The translations under genes and the position numbers were made by a program. A stretch of DNA of 48,849 bases from Clostridiales bacterium (GTDB taxonomy: Bacteria; Bacillota; Clostridia; Oscillospirales; Oscillospiraceae): contig JALEII010000082.1 in the NCBI GenBank assembly GCA_022770345.1, forward strand, positions 1 to 48,849, given 5' to 3'. Below, one piece after another: positions 8,752-20,100 of the stretch. The notes below the pieces were generated by a model, which saw only the letters and a program-made list of their open reading frames with translations, was not told the origin of the DNA and searched no databases. Every line of letters starts with the position of its first letter. Position 1 is the first letter of the stretch.

Positions 8752-10239
8752 ATGGATTACATTGAACAACTGGCTGACTATGGCGTGGCCAAGTGTCTGA
8801 TCCACGAATCGGACCGAAATTATGTGGTGAACGCCCTGCTGGAAGTGATGGGTATGGATGAGCCCGGTAAGGACCGGCCCGCCCTGCCTTTGGCGGAGCT
8901 GTTGAACGCGCTGACCGATGACGCCGTGGCCCGGGGCCTTTGCCAGGACAACGTGGTGGCCCGGGATTTGTTCGACACGAAGCTCATGGGCAAGCTGACC
9001 CCGTTCCCCCATGAGGTCCGCAGCACCTTCCGCCGCCTCTACGGCGAAAGCCCCCGGCGGGCCACGGACTGGTTCTATCAGCTGAGCCTGAACACCAATT
9101 ACATCCGGGCGGACCGCATTGCGCGGGATGTAAAGTGGACCTACGAGAGCGATTACGGCCCCTTGGACATCACCATCAACCTGTCCAAGCCGGAAAAGGA
9201 CCCCAAGGCTATCGCCGCCGCCAAGCTGGCACCCCAGTCCGGCTATCCAAAGTGTCAGCTTTGCGCTGAGAACGAGGGCTACGCCGGTCGCATGAACCAT
9301 CCCGCCCGGCAGAACCACCGCATCATCCCCATTACCATCAACAATACCCCCTGGTTCCTGCAATACTCTCCCTACGTCTATTACAATGAGCATTGCATTG
9401 CCTTCAATTCCAGGCATACCCCCATGAAGATCGAGCGGGCGACCTTTGAGAAGCTGCTGAGCTTTGTGGACCAGTTCCCCCATTATTTTGTGGGTTCCAA
9501 TGCGGACCTGCCCATCGTGGGCGGCTCTATTTTGAGTCATGACCATTTCCAGGGCGGTCATTATGCATTTGCCATGGAAAAGGCCCCGGTGGAGACTGTG
9601 GTCCAATTTACGGACTTTGAGGACGTACAGGCGGGCATCGTCAAGTGGCCCATGAGCGTCCTGCGGCTCCGCTGCGCCGATTCCGGCCGCCTGGTGGAGT
9701 TGGCGGATAAGATCCTGAAGGCCTGGCGGGGCTATACCGACGAAAGCGCCTTCATTTTTGCCGAGACCGATGGCACGCCACACAATACCATCACGCCCAT
9801 TGCCCGGCGGAAGGGGGCGGACTTTGAGCTGGATCTGGTGCTGCGGAACAACATCACCACGGCGGAGCACCCCCTGGGTGTGTACCATCCTCACGCCAAG
9901 CTGCACCACATTAAAAAAGAGAATATCGGCCTTATCGAGGTCATGGGTCTTGCGGTGCTGCCTGCCCGGCTGAAAAGCGAACTGGCAGGACTGGAAACGG
10001 CCATTCTGGAAAACCGGGACATTTCCAAGGACGAAGTTCTGGGCAAGCACGCTGAATGGGTTGCGGAACTCAAGACCCGGCATACCTTCACGGCAGAGAA
10101 CGTTACGGACATTCTTCGGCAGGAGGTGGGCGCCGTGTTCGCCCAGGTTTTGGAGGATGCAGGCGTTTATAAGCGGGACGAGGCCGGAAAGGCGGCATTC
10201 CTTCGGTTTGTGGACAGCGTGAACGGAGGAAAAGTATGA
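8752..10239 (+). CDS. galT: UDP-glucose--hexose-1-phosphate uridylyltransferase
   Basis: FVGSNADLPIVGGSILSHDHFQGGHYAFAMEKAP, VYHPHAKLHHIKKENIGLIEVMGLAVLPARL; SD AGGAGG before ATG 8752. Confidence 0.93.
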   Translation: MDYIEQLADYGVAKCLIHESDRNYVVNALLEVMGMDEPGKDRPALPLAELLNALTDDAVARGLCQDNVVARDLFDTKLMGKLTPFPHEVRSTFRRLYGESPRRATDWFYQLSLNTNYIRADRIARDVKWTYESDYGPLDITINLSKPEKDPKAIAAAKLAPQSGYPKCQLCAENEGYAGRMNHPARQNHRIIPITINNTPWFLQYSPYVYYNEHCIAFNSRHTPMKIERATFEKLLSFVDQFPHYFVGSNADLPIVGGSILSHDHFQGGHYAFAMEKAPVETVVQFTDFEDVQAGIVKWPMSVLRLRCADSGRLVELADKILKAWRGYTDESAFIFAETDGTPHNTITPIARRKGADFELDLVLRNNITTAEHPLGVYHPHAKLHHIKKENIGLIEVMGLAVLPARLKSELAGLETAILENRDISKDEVLGKHAEWVAELKTRHTFTAENVTDILRQEVGAVFAQVLEDAGVYKRDEAGKAAFLRFVDSVNGGKV

Positions 10240-10538
10240 GTCAGGAAACACCCAAGGTCAAAAATCCAAATGCCATGCTGGGCCTGGAAGGGCTGGCCAT
10301 TTTTATGGTGCTCTATATGTACTATCAGCTGCTGCGGGACTATTTTTCCGGCATGGAGGACGGTCCCAGCCTGACGGTGGTGATCGTGGGCGGCGTCATT
10401 CTGGTGGGAGGCTCGATTTTCGTGGGTATCCGGGCCATCCGGCTCTATCGCCAGACCAAGCAGCGGGAGAAGGAAGAAAAGGCAGCCCTGGAGGCCGCCC
10501 AGAATGAAGAAAACGAATCTACTGAGCAAAGCAAATAA
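10236..10538 (+). CDS. Small two-TM membrane protein
   Basis: 4-nt ATGA overlap with galT; two hydrophobic segments; charged C-terminus. Confidence 0.7.
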   Translation: MSQETPKVKNPNAMLGLEGLAIFMVLYMYYQLLRDYFSGMEDGPSLTVVIVGGVILVGGSIFVGIRAIRLYRQTKQREKEEKAALEAAQNEENESTEQSK

Positions 10539-10542
10539 AAAT

Positions 10543-10585
10543 ATCCCCACAGGGTCACTTCAAAACGGCTCTGTGGGGATGTTTT
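10543..10585. terminator. Bidirectional terminator
   Basis: ATCCCCACAG...CTGTGGGGAT with U-rich tails on both strands. Confidence 0.75.
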
Positions 10586-10592
10586 CTGTGTT

Positions 10593-11720
10593 TTACACGT
10601 TGAACAGGAAATTGATAATATCCCCGTCCTGGACCACGTAGTCCTTGCCTTCGGTGCGCTGGAGGCCTTTGGCACGAACGGCGGCGTAGTCGAAGTCGCA
10701 GTTCTTCAGATCGCCGTAGCCGATGACCTGGGCCCGGATGAAGCCTCGCTCGAAGTCGCTGTGGATTTTACCGGCGGCCTGGGGGGCCTTGGTGCCACGC
10801 TTGATGGTCCAGGCACGGCACTCTTTCTTGCCGTCGGTCAGGAAGGAAATGAGACCCAGCAAGGCGTAGCTGGCAGTGATGAGCCGGTCCAGACCGGAGC
10901 AGGTCATGCCCAGGTCCTCCATGAACATTGCTCGGTCCTCGGCGTCCAGCTCCGCCAGATCCTCTTCGGTCTTGGCGCAGATGGGGATGACCTGTGCGCC
11001 CTCGGCGTCGGCACGGGCCTTCACCTGCTGATAGTAGAGGTTATGCTCCGGGTCGGCTACGCCCGCATCGTCCATGTTGCAGGCGTAAATAATGGGTTTC
11101 CCGGACAGCAGACCCATTTCCCGCAGGGCCAGGGCCTGATCTTCATTGCCCTCGTCTACGGGGAAGGTCCGGGCGCTCTTGCCCTGACCCAGATGCTCCA
11201 CCAGGGGCTCCAGCCATTCGCACTCGGCCTTTGCGGCTTTGTTGCCGGTCTTGGCGGCCTTGGAGAGCCGGTTCAGCCGGTTCTGGGCCAGCTCCAGGTC
11301 GGAGAGGATCAGCTCCATGTCGATGGTCTCAATGTCCCCCTCCGGGTCCACGGCCACGGGCTTGGTGGCGTCCTCCACCACATGGATGATGTTGTCGTCG
11401 TCAAAGCAGCGGACCACATGGACAATGGCGTCGCACTCCCGGATGTTGCCCAGGAACTTGTTGCCCAGACCTGCACCCTCGCTGGCACCCTTCACCAGTC
11501 CGGCGATGTCCACGAATTCCACCACGGCGGGGGTCTTCTTGTTGGTTTCCCACAGCTCGGCCAGCTTGTCCAACCGGGCGTCCGGCACGGCCACGATGCC
11601 CGTGTTGGGGTCGATGGTGCAGAAGGGGTAGTTGGCCGCCTGTGCGTTGCCGGTGCCGGTAATGGCGTTGAACAGAGTGGACTTGCCCACATTGGGCAGT
11701 CCCACGATACCTAATTTCAT
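10593..11720 (-). CDS. ychF: YchF-family GTPase/ATPase
   Basis: [44 protein letters not shown]-terminal TGS-like region. Confidence 0.96.
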   Translation of the reverse strand: MKLGIVGLPNVGKSTLFNAITGTGNAQAANYPFCTIDPNTGIVAVPDARLDKLAELWETNKKTPAVVEFVDIAGLVKGASEGAGLGNKFLGNIRECDAIVHVVRCFDDDNIIHVVEDATKPVAVDPEGDIETIDMELILSDLELAQNRLNRLSKAAKTGNKAAKAECEWLEPLVEHLGQGKSARTFPVDEGNEDQALALREMGLLSGKPIIYACNMDDAGVADPEHNLYYQQVKARADAEGAQVIPICAKTEEDLAELDAEDRAMFMEDLGMTCSGLDRLITASYALLGLISFLTDGKKECRAWTIKRGTKAPQAAGKIHSDFERGFIRAQVIGYGDLKNCDFDYAAVRAKGLQRTEGKDYVVQDGDIINFLFNV

Positions 11721-11897
11721 TCTTCCTTACATCTCCTTATATCTTGGCGGCGGGGCCGCCGGGCTCTTTTTGGCCGGGCCAAAAAGAGAAATACTCGCTT
11801 TGCATACTATATCATATTTTTCCCAGCCGCTCAAGACCTTTTTGGAGAACTGCGGAAAAATCGTAGGGCTTTCCTGAGGAGAAACGGGAAACATCCC

Positions 11898-11926
11898 TTG
11901 ACTTACCGCTCATTCTTCTGTAAAAT
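11898..11926 (+). promoter_or_regulatory. Promoter of lrgAB-like operon
   Basis: TTGACT-N17-TAAAAT. Confidence 0.7.
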
Positions 11927-11959
11927 AGCCGGGAGAGAACGAGAAAACGGAGAAACAAC

Positions 11960-12316
11960 ATGAAGTACATTAAGCAATTCTTCATTATTTTGCTTATTTC
12001 CTTCCTGGGGGAGGCGCTGCATGCGCTGCTGCCGCTGCCCATTCCTGCCAGCATTTACGGCATCGTGCTGTTGTTTGCGGCACTGTCCTTGAAAATCATC
12101 CCGGTCAGCGCCGTAAAGGACGTGAGTACATTTTTGCTGGAAATTATGCCCATGCTGTTCATTCCCGCTGCGGCGGGGCTGCTGGAGGCCTGGGGCATCC
12201 TGGAGCCCAACCTGGCGGCCTACATCGTCATTACGCTGGTGACGACCGTGGCGGTCATGGCGGTATCGGGCTTAGTGACGCAGTTTCTTGTGAGAAAGGG
12301 AAAGAAAAATGGGTGA
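11960..12316 (+). CDS. lrgA: CidA/LrgA-family protein
   Basis: Small multi-TM protein (FLGEALHALLPLPIPASIYGIVLLF) directly before an LrgB-like gene. Confidence 0.88.
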   Translation: MKYIKQFFIILLISFLGEALHALLPLPIPASIYGIVLLFAALSLKIIPVSAVKDVSTFLLEIMPMLFIPAAAGLLEAWGILEPNLAAYIVITLVTTVAVMAVSGLVTQFLVRKGKKNG

Positions 12317-13001
12317 GATGCTTGTAAATTCCGCCTTTTTCGGGGCACTGCTGACCATTGGCAGTTACCTGACTGGCCTGTGGATCAAGAAGAAATTCAA
12401 AAAGGCCTTTTTGAATCCGCTGCTTATTTCTATTCTTCTGACTGTTGGGCTGCTGCTCCTGCTCCGGGTGGACTATCCCACCTACGAAGCTGGGGCGAAG
12501 TACGTCAGCTACCTGCTGACCCCCGCCACGGTCTGCCTGGCCGTGCCGCTGTATGAGCAATTTCAGCTGCTGAAAAAGAACTGCAAAGCGGTGCTTCTGG
12601 GAATTTTCTCCGGGGTTTTGACCAGTCTTGGGAGCATTTTTCTTCTGTCCCGGCTGTTCCGGCTGGATCATGCCACTTATGTGACCCTGTTGCCCAAATC
12701 CATCACCACCGCCATCGGCGTGGGTGTTTCGGAGGAGTTGGGAGGCTATGTGAGCCTGACCGTGGCAGTCATCCTCATTACCGGGGTGCTGGGGAATATG
12801 ATCGCTGAGGGCCTTTGCAGGCTGTTCCGCATCACGGAGCCCATTGCCTGTGGGGTAGCCATCGGCACCGGATCCCATGCCATCGGCACGGCCAAGGCCA
12901 TGGAACTTGGCGAGGTGGAGGGGGCTATGAGCAGCCTGTCCATCGTGGTCTCCGGAATGCTGACGGTGCTTGGTGCGGCGATTTTTGCTAATTTTCTATA
13001 A
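12309..13001 (+). CDS. lrgB: LrgB-family protein
   Basis: LLPKSITTAIGVGVSEELGG, GTGSHAIGTAKAMELGEVEGAMSSLSIVVSG; overlaps lrgA by 8 nt. Confidence 0.92.
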   Translation: MGEMLVNSAFFGALLTIGSYLTGLWIKKKFKKAFLNPLLISILLTVGLLLLLRVDYPTYEAGAKYVSYLLTPATVCLAVPLYEQFQLLKKNCKAVLLGIFSGVLTSLGSIFLLSRLFRLDHATYVTLLPKSITTAIGVGVSEELGGYVSLTVAVILITGVLGNMIAEGLCRLFRITEPIACGVAIGTGSHAIGTAKAMELGEVEGAMSSLSIVVSGMLTVLGAAIFANFL

Positions 13002-13002
13002 G

Positions 13003-13034
13003 AAAACTGCGGAGGGGGCCTCCGCAGTTTTTTG
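13003..13034 (+). terminator. Terminator
   Basis: AAAACTGCGGAG-ggggc-CTCCGCAGTTTTTT. Confidence 0.85.
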
Positions 13035-13084
13035 TACTTATGGCTGTGAGCACCAGAATGCATCCTTGACATAAGGGGGCGGAT

Positions 13085-13234
13085 ATGATTTTCCCCGCAG
13101 CCACTGCGGCGCTGTTTGCTCTGATTCTGTGCCTGCGAATCGGCCATTATCACTGGGCGATGGGCTTGCTGATACTGACGTCTTACGTCGTGGTGGGGCT
13201 GATCATTCCTGCGGAAAAAGCAGAAACGAAGTAA
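13085..13234 (+). CDS. Small hydrophobic membrane protein (49 aa, below track cutoff)
   Basis: MIFPAATAALFALILCLRIGHYHWAMGLLILTSYVVVGLIIPAEKAETK*; SD AAGGGGG 5 nt upstream; two TM-like segments. Confidence 0.5.
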   Translation: MIFPAATAALFALILCLRIGHYHWAMGLLILTSYVVVGLIIPAEKAETK

Positions 13235-13240
13235 ATATTT

Positions 13241-13275
13241 GCCGCACGGCGTTTTTCAGCACCGTGCGGCAGAAT
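13241..13275. terminator. Shared bidirectional terminator
   Basis: GCCGCACGG...CCGTGCGGC with AAATATTT / AATTTTT flanks. Confidence 0.7.
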
Positions 13276-13277
13276 TT

Positions 13278-13811
13278 TTACCATTTTTCCCAATGGACCT
13301 TTTCTTCCTCGTACCGATCCGGACGAGGAGCGGTCAGGTCTCCCTCCGGCCAGCCCAGGGCCAGAATGGAATGGGGGATGATGTGGTCCGGCAGTTCCAG
13401 GAGCGTTTTCTGTCCCAGGACCGCATCTGCACGGGGCCAGGTCCCCAGCCAGACGGCTCCCAGACCCAGGGCCTGGGCGGCGATCAGGGTATTTTCAGCG
13501 GCGATGGCGCCGTCGATGATCCAGAAGTCCGGGGCTTTCACGAAGGCCCGCTCCATGTCCCCGCAGATGAGAATTCCGGCGGCAGCCCGCCGCAGAGGGT
13601 CGGCGGCGGGACCGTTCACGTCGGCCATTTTGTTCAGCATTTCCTTGTCGGTAATGACCAGAAAGGCCCAGTCCCGTGCGTTCACGGCGGTGGGGCTGGC
13701 CATGGCGGCACGAAGCAGCGCTTCCAGCGCCTCCTTGGGGATGGGCTTATTCGCAAAGCGGCGGGTGCTTCGACGGGTGAGAATGGCTTCCATTGCGTCC
13801 ATAAGAATCAC
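13278..13811 (-). CDS. Nitroreductase-family protein
   Basis: MDAMEAILTRRSTRRFANKPIPKEALEALLRAAMASPTAVNARDWAFLVI; AQALGLGAVWLG. Confidence 0.92.
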   Translation of the reverse strand: MILMDAMEAILTRRSTRRFANKPIPKEALEALLRAAMASPTAVNARDWAFLVITDKEMLNKMADVNGPAADPLRRAAAGILICGDMERAFVKAPDFWIIDGAIAAENTLIAAQALGLGAVWLGTWPRADAVLGQKTLLELPDHIIPHSILALGWPEGDLTAPRPDRYEEEKVHWEKW

Positions 13812-13918
13812 TCCTCGTTTTTCAAGTTGGCCTCATTTTATCATGGAAATTTTCAAAAATCAAGAATGAGTCCTGTTTATGGGACACCAGGTGTGATAGA
13901 ATCCGGAAAAAGCCGAAG

Positions 13919-13947
13919 TTGCATTGGCCCTTCGGCTGTGGTATCAT
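13919..13947 (+). promoter_or_regulatory. Promoter of addBA
   Basis: TTGCAT-N17-TATCAT. Confidence 0.55.
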
Positions 13948-13979
13948 AATCCCAAAAAAGAAAGAGGAGGGGAAAAACC

Positions 13980-16900
13980 GTGCTGAAATTATTGCTCTGC
14001 GAGGATTGGGTCGCCAACCGGGATGAGGTTCTCAGGCGGTTGGCCAAGGATGTGGCGGAGCGGCAGGGGGAGCGCATTCTTCTGGTACCGGAACTCATCA
14101 GCCACGATATGGAGCGGCGGCTTTGCCAGTGGGCCGGGGATACCGCCAGCCGCTATGCCCAGGTTCTGTCCTTCACCCGTCTGGCCCGGCGGGTGGCGGA
14201 AAGCGTTGGGGCTGCGGCGGAGGAATGTCTGGACAAGGGCGGACGAGTGGTTGCCATGGCCGCCGCCGTGCGGCAGCTTCACAGCAAGCTGAAAGCCTAC
14301 GCCTCCGTGGAGACCCGGCCGGAATTTCTCTCGGAACTGGTGAACGCCGTGGACGAGTTCAAGCGCTGCGGCATTTCTCCGGAGGACCTGATCAATGCCT
14401 CCCGGCAGACGGAGGGGAATCTGGCACAGAAGCTGGAGGAACTGTCCCTGATCCTGGAATCCTACGACGGCCTCTGCGCCAACGGCAAGAAGGACCCCAG
14501 AGATCAGATGAATTGGCTGCTGGAAGAATTGGAGGACGGGGATTTTGCGGAAAACCATACCTTCTATGTGGTGGGCTTCCCGGACTTCACCCGGCAGCAC
14601 ATGGCCATTTTACAGGAGCTGATGACGGAACGGGATCTGACCGTGGCTCTGACCTGCGATTCGCCCAATTCCGACCGGACGGCTTTTGAAAAAGCGGCAC
14701 ACACAGCGAAAGAACTGATGCGCTGTGCCGGGGAAGTGGGGGTCAGGACTGCCTGCGAAGTGTTACAGCCCCGGCAACGGCCATTATTAAATGTATGCAG
14801 GGCCTTGTTTCAGGGCAGCCTGCCGGTGCTGCCGGAGGGACAGGAATATTTGCAGGTGTTCCGGGTCAACGGCATTTCCAAGGAGTGCGACCTGGCTGCC
14901 CGGCAGGTCCTGGACCTGGTGGAGGCGGGAGCCAGATACCGGGACATCGGAATCGTGTGCAGCGATCTGAACGCCTATGGACGGATGCTGTCCCTGACCT
15001 TTGGCCGGGTGGGCATCCCCTTGTATCGGTCCGGTACCGAGGACATTCTTCACAAGCCCGGCATCCGCACGGTCCGCTGCGCTCTGGAAGCGGCGCTGGG
15101 GGGCCTGGAGCGCCGGGACGTGATCAGATACCTCCGTTCCTGCCTGGGGCTAGACCGGGATTTACTGGATAAAACGGAAAATTACGCCATTCTATGGGGC
15201 ATTTCCGGCAATGGATGGAAGCAGGAATGGACCAACCACCCCCGTGGCCTGGGGGAGGATTGGAAGGATGCCGACCGGGAGACACTGGCAAATCTGAACG
15301 GCCTGCGACGGGCGTGCGTCGATCCGCTGGTGCGGCTGGGTGACGGAGTCCGGCAGGGCAGGACCGTGGCGGAAATGGTCACGGCAGTGAATACCTTTTT
15401 GGAGGAAACGGACCTGGGGCACGGGCTGGAGGTCCTGGCTGATGCCATGGAGGAAGCCGGGGACCTGCGGGGGGCGCAGATCGTTCACCAGCTTTGGGAA
15501 ATTCTGCTTTCCGCTCTGGAACAGATGTATGCAGTCCTGGGTACGGAAAGCTGGGACCCGGAGGCATTTTCGAGACTCCTGAGCCTGCTTATGAGCCAGT
15601 ATGACGTGGGAACCATCCCGCCGGTCCTGGATGCGGTGAGCGTGGGCGACGCTTCCACCATGCGCTGCCAGGAGACGAAGCACGTTTTGGTTCTCGGCAT
15701 GGAGGAAGGAAAATTCCCCGGTTACACCGGAAGCAGCGGCGTGCTGACGGATCAGGAGCGCTGTTCCCTGCGGGAGTTGGGCGTGCCCCTGACCGGCGGA
15801 GCCATGGAGGGCCTACAGGCGGAATTTGCCGAAATTTACGAGGCACTGTCCGCCGGGAATGAGAGCCTCCGGGCGTTCAGCTCCGGCGTTCAGCCCTCTT
15901 ACCTCCATGCCCGCCTGGGAAAAATGGCCGGACTGGTTCGGCAGAAACCGGATGCGGCCATCACGGACCCTGTGGAGGCGGCGGCTTCCCTGCTGGGGGC
16001 CGATTCCCGGGAAATTGCGGAAAAGCTGGGGCTGAGGGCGGAATTTGACGAAGTGCGCCGCCGCCGGGATTATGAGATAGGCAGCCTGAAGCCGGAAAAC
16101 GTCACGGGCTTGTATGGCCGGACTCTGCGGCTGTCCGCTTCGCAAATCGACCGGTTCGCCCAGTGCCGGATGTTCTATTTTCTGCAATACGGCCTGAAAG
16201 CCAAGGAGCGCCGGGAGGCCTCGGTGGATGCCATGGAGTTCGGCACCTATGTCCATGCGGTCCTGGAGCATACCGCCCGGGCGGTCATGGACCGGGGAGG
16301 CTTCCGGCAGGTCAGCGAGGAAGAAACTTTGAACATCGCCATGGCGGAGGCTGCCCGGTATGCCCAGGAACGGTTCGGTCAGATGGATTCCAGACGACTT
16401 CATTATTTATTGGAGCGGAATGACCAGGAACTGGCCGTGGTGGTCTCGGATTTGTGGCAGGAGCTGTCCGTGTCTCAATTCGACCCGGCGGGCTTTGAAG
16501 TGGCCTTCGGGGACGACGGGATGCTGCCCGCAATTCAAATCCCCGGTGCTGCCATGCCCGCCCTGGTCCGGGGGTTTGTGGACCGGGTGGACCGGTGGAA
16601 AGCGAACGGCCAGACCTTCCTGCGGGTGGTGGACTATAAAACAGGCAAAAAAGAACTGGATTACTGCGACTTGGAGCAGGGGTTGGGCTTGCAGATGCTC
16701 CTTTACCTTTTTGCTTTGGAGCAGGGCGGGACCTTCCTGGGCGAAAAACGGGTGGGGGCCGGGGTCCAGTATTTCCCGGCCAGAGCACCCTACGTACCGC
16801 TGTCGGACAAGAAAAGCGGGCCTCAGAAGCGCAGCGGGATGCTGCTGGCGGAGGAGGACATTCTCAAGGCTATGGACGACCCGACATCCGGGCGGCTGTG

Positions 16901-17198
16901 CTGCAAATGGGATAAGGACGGAGCGCTTTCCGGGGATATTGCCAGCCGGAGCCAGTTCCGGCTATTGAAAAGTCATGTGTACCGGAAGTTGCGGGAAATG
17001 GTGAACGCCCTGGCCGCCGGACAGGTGGAGCCGAGCCCATATACCCGGGGCAGCAGCTTCGATAGCTGCACCTATTGTCCCTACGCTTCCGTCTGCCACA
17101 AGGAGACCGTGACCCAGCGGCGGAATTTCAAAACGATCAAGGGCGCTGAATTCTGGCAGCGTTTGGAAGAGGAGGAACACCATGGGACTGACAAGTGA
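13980..17198 (+). CDS. addB: ATP-dependent helicase/nuclease subunit B
   Basis: LVLGMEEGKFPG, RLSASQIDRFAQCRMFYFLQYGL, nuclease RVVDYKTGKKELDY, C-terminal CTYCPYASVC; overlaps addA. Confidence 0.93.
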   Translation: MLKLLLCEDWVANRDEVLRRLAKDVAERQGERILLVPELISHDMERRLCQWAGDTASRYAQVLSFTRLARRVAESVGAAAEECLDKGGRVVAMAAAVRQLHSKLKAYASVETRPEFLSELVNAVDEFKRCGISPEDLINASRQTEGNLAQKLEELSLILESYDGLCANGKKDPRDQMNWLLEELEDGDFAENHTFYVVGFPDFTRQHMAILQELMTERDLTVALTCDSPNSDRTAFEKAAHTAKELMRCAGEVGVRTACEVLQPRQRPLLNVCRALFQGSLPVLPEGQEYLQVFRVNGISKECDLAARQVLDLVEAGARYRDIGIVCSDLNAYGRMLSLTFGRVGIPLYRSGTEDILHKPGIRTVRCALEAALGGLERRDVIRYLRSCLGLDRDLLDKTENYAILWGISGNGWKQEWTNHPRGLGEDWKDADRETLANLNGLRRACVDPLVRLGDGVRQGRTVAEMVTAVNTFLEETDLGHGLEVLADAMEEAGDLRGAQIVHQLWEILLSALEQMYAVLGTESWDPEAFSRLLSLLMSQYDVGTIPPVLDAVSVGDASTMRCQETKHVLVLGMEEGKFPGYTGSSGVLTDQERCSLRELGVPLTGGAMEGLQAEFAEIYEALSAGNESLRAFSSGVQPSYLHARLGKMAGLVRQKPDAAITDPVEAAASLLGADSREIAEKLGLRAEFDEVRRRRDYEIGSLKPENVTGLYGRTLRLSASQIDRFAQCRMFYFLQYGLKAKERREASVDAMEFGTYVHAVLEHTARAVMDRGGFRQVSEEETLNIAMAEAARYAQERFGQMDSRRLHYLLERNDQELAVVVSDLWQELSVSQFDPAGFEVAFGDDGMLPAIQIPGAAMPALVRGFVDRVDRWKANGQTFLRVVDYKTGKKELDYCDLEQGLGLQMLLYLFALEQGGTFLGEKRVGAGVQYFPARAPYVPLSDKKSGPQKRSGMLLAEEDILKAMDDPTSGRLCCKWDKDGALSGDIASRSQFRLLKSHVYRKLREMVNALAAGQVEPSPYTRGSSFDSCTYCPYASVCHKETVTQRRNFKTIKGAEFWQRLEEEEHHGTDK

Positions 17199-20100
17199 CC
17201 AGCAACTGGCCGTAGAGAATCGGGGCGGGACGCTGCTTGTCTCGGCGGCGGCAGGCTCCGGCAAGACGAGAGTGCTGGTGGAGCGGCTGCTTTCCTATCT
17301 TCTGGACCCCAGGGACCCGGCGAATATCGACGATTTTCTGATGATCACCTATACAAAAGCCGCCGCGGCGGAACTGCGGGGGAAAATTGCCGACCGGCTT
17401 ACCCAGGCTCTTGCAGAGGACCCGGACAACAAGCATTTGCAGCGGCAGACCCAGCGGCTTTATATGGCAAAAATCTCTACGGTCCACGGCTTTTGCTCGG
17501 ATATTTTGAGGGAGTATGTGTATCGGCTGGACCTTCCGTCGGATTTCCGCATTGCGGAGGACAACGAATGCCGGGAGATTCGGGAGCGGATGCTGGACCG
17601 GCTCCTGGAGGATGCTTACGAGCATATTGGGGAGGAAGAGGCCTTCCGGACCTTGGTGGACACCCAGGGCCTGGGCCGGACGGATGCGCTGGTGCCGCAG
17701 ATCATCGAGCAGGTTTATGACAAAGCTCAGTGCCACCCGGAGCCGGAGGCCTGGCTGGATGCCTGCCTGGCCCAATGCGAAGCAAAGGAACGGCCGGAGG
17801 ATACGGTCTGGGGGAAATTCCTGCTGGACGAGGCCAAATATTGGCTGGACCGGGAATCGGAGGCAATAGAGTGCTGCGCCAGGGAAGCTGCCGCCGTGGA
17901 CGGCTGGGAGAAGGTCACGACCCTTCTGAACGCAACGATTTTGTCCCTCCGGCAGATCCGGGACTGCCCGGATTGGGACGGTTTTGCGCAGGGGCTGGCC
18001 GGTCTGGATTACGGCCGGATGACCTTCCCCAAGAAGGGCGGGGACCCGGACCTGGCGGAATCCATCAAGGCCATCCGGAAAGCCTGCAAGGAAAAAACGG
18101 ACAGCCTGAAGGCCCTGTTCTCCGACAGCAGGGAAACCGTGCTGGCGGGGCTTTCTCAGACGGCCCTGGCGGCCAGGGGCCTGACCGATTTGGTGCGGCA
18201 ATTCGGAAAAAATTACGCTCAGGCCAAGAAACGCCGCCGCATCGTGGACTTCGGGGATCTGGAGCATTATGCCCTGGAACTGCTGCTGGGCAAGACGCAT
18301 TCCGGACCAACGGCGGCGGCCAGAGAGATCGGCAGCCGGTTCCGGGAAATTCTGGTGGACGAATATCAGGATTCCAACGCCGTGCAGGATGCGATTTTTG
18401 CGGCGCTGACCGGGCAAAGGCACAATTTGTTCCTGGTGGGCGACGTGAAGCAGTCCATTTATCAGTTCCGGCTGGCGGACCCCGGAATTTTTCTGGAAAA
18501 GTACCGCTCCTTCGGGTTTCCGGCGGAAGCGGAACCGGGACAGGGACGGAAAATCCTCCTTTCCAGTAATTTTCGCTCCGGCGGCGGGGTGTTGGAAGCG
18601 GCGAACCATGTGTTCCGGACCTGCATGAGCGTCCGGGTGGGAGACCTGGACTACGGGGACCGGGAAGCCCTCATTGAAGGCACCTCCCACATTTCCATCG
18701 GGGAGCCGGAGGCGGAACTGAATGTCATCGCAGTCCGGGAGAGTGCCTATCCGGAGGAAGCGGATTTTGTGGCGGGACGCATTGCGGAGCTGCTGGACGG
18801 GACGCACATGATTCGGGACCGGGATGGGGACCAGGAAATTCTGCGGCCCATCCGACCGGAGGATATTATGATCTTGCTGCGCTCCCCGGGCAGTGTGGGC
18901 AGTTATTTCCAGCGGGCGCTGGCAAAGCGGGGCATTTCCTGCGGCAGCGGCGGCGGGTGCGATTTGCTCCAGACCCAGGAGGTGGAGACCTTGGTGGCCC
19001 TGCTGCAGGTGGTCAACAACCCCCGGCAGGATATTCCTTTGGTGAGCGTGCTGGCAAGTCCGTTGTTCCTCTTTACGGCGGAGGACCTGGCAAGGCTCCG
19101 GTCCGGCTGCAAGGACGGGCAAATCTACGACGCCATTTTGCAGGATGAAAGCGACAAAAGTACCGCTTTCCTGGAAAATCTGTCCCGTCTCCGGGCGGTG
19201 GAACGGGCAGAAGGACTGGAAAAGCTGCTGGAAACGATTCTCCTTTGCACCCGCATGGAGGCTCTGTATGCGGCCATGGAGGAAGGGACGGAGCGCCGGG
19301 AACGGCTGACGGCATTCTGCGAATATGCCATGAATTATGCGGCCGGGGGCCAACGGGACCTGGACCAGTTCCTGGACCATCTGGACGCACTCCGGGAGAA
19401 GGGCCTGCTTGCCGGCGGGGAGAAAAAGCGCTCCGGTGTTGGTATCATGAGCATCCACAGCTCCAAGGGCCTGGAATTTCCCGTGGTCGTTCTGGCGGGT
19501 CTGGCCCGGCAGTTCAATATGGAGAATACACGCTCCCAGGTGGTGTGCCATCAGAGCCTTGGCTTGGGCCTGAACTGCGCCGATGGGGTCCGGCGGGTCC
19601 GCTATCCGGCCCTTTCCAAGCTGGCCATCTGCGAAAAACTCAAGCAGGAGAGTCTTTCGGAGGAAATGCGGGTTCTCTATGTGGCCATGACCCGGCCCAA
19701 GGACCGGCTCATTATGACCTACGCTGCCAAAAGTCCGGAAAAGAAAATTGCCGAACTGGCAGCCCGGATGGACCTGAGCAGCCGGGAACTGCTGACGGCG
19801 GAGGCCAGCTGCCCCGGAGATTGGGTGTTGCTGGCGGCTTTGAAGCGGACGGAGGCCGGGGAGCTGTTCGCCGTGGGCGGACGGCCCAGGGCGACCCAGG
19901 TGTCGGACCGGCCCTGGAAAATTCGTTTCACGGAAGCACCCATGGCCGGAAATCTGTCTGCCGGGATGGAAGAACAGGCCGGGCATCCGGACCTGAATAC
20001 GGAAAAGTTGGCCAGAGACCTGGCTTTCCGGTATGACCATGCTGCCGCCACGGAAACTCCGGGTAAACTGACGGCCACCCAGCTAAAGGGCCGGGACAAG

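Noticed and set aside
8695-10251. 518-aa minus-strand ORF
   Set aside because: Antisense shadow of galT.
17137-20040. 967-aa minus-strand ORF
   Set aside because: Fully antisense to addA, which has clear helicase/nuclease motifs; low-complexity translation is typical of stop-poor antisense frames in GC-rich genes.
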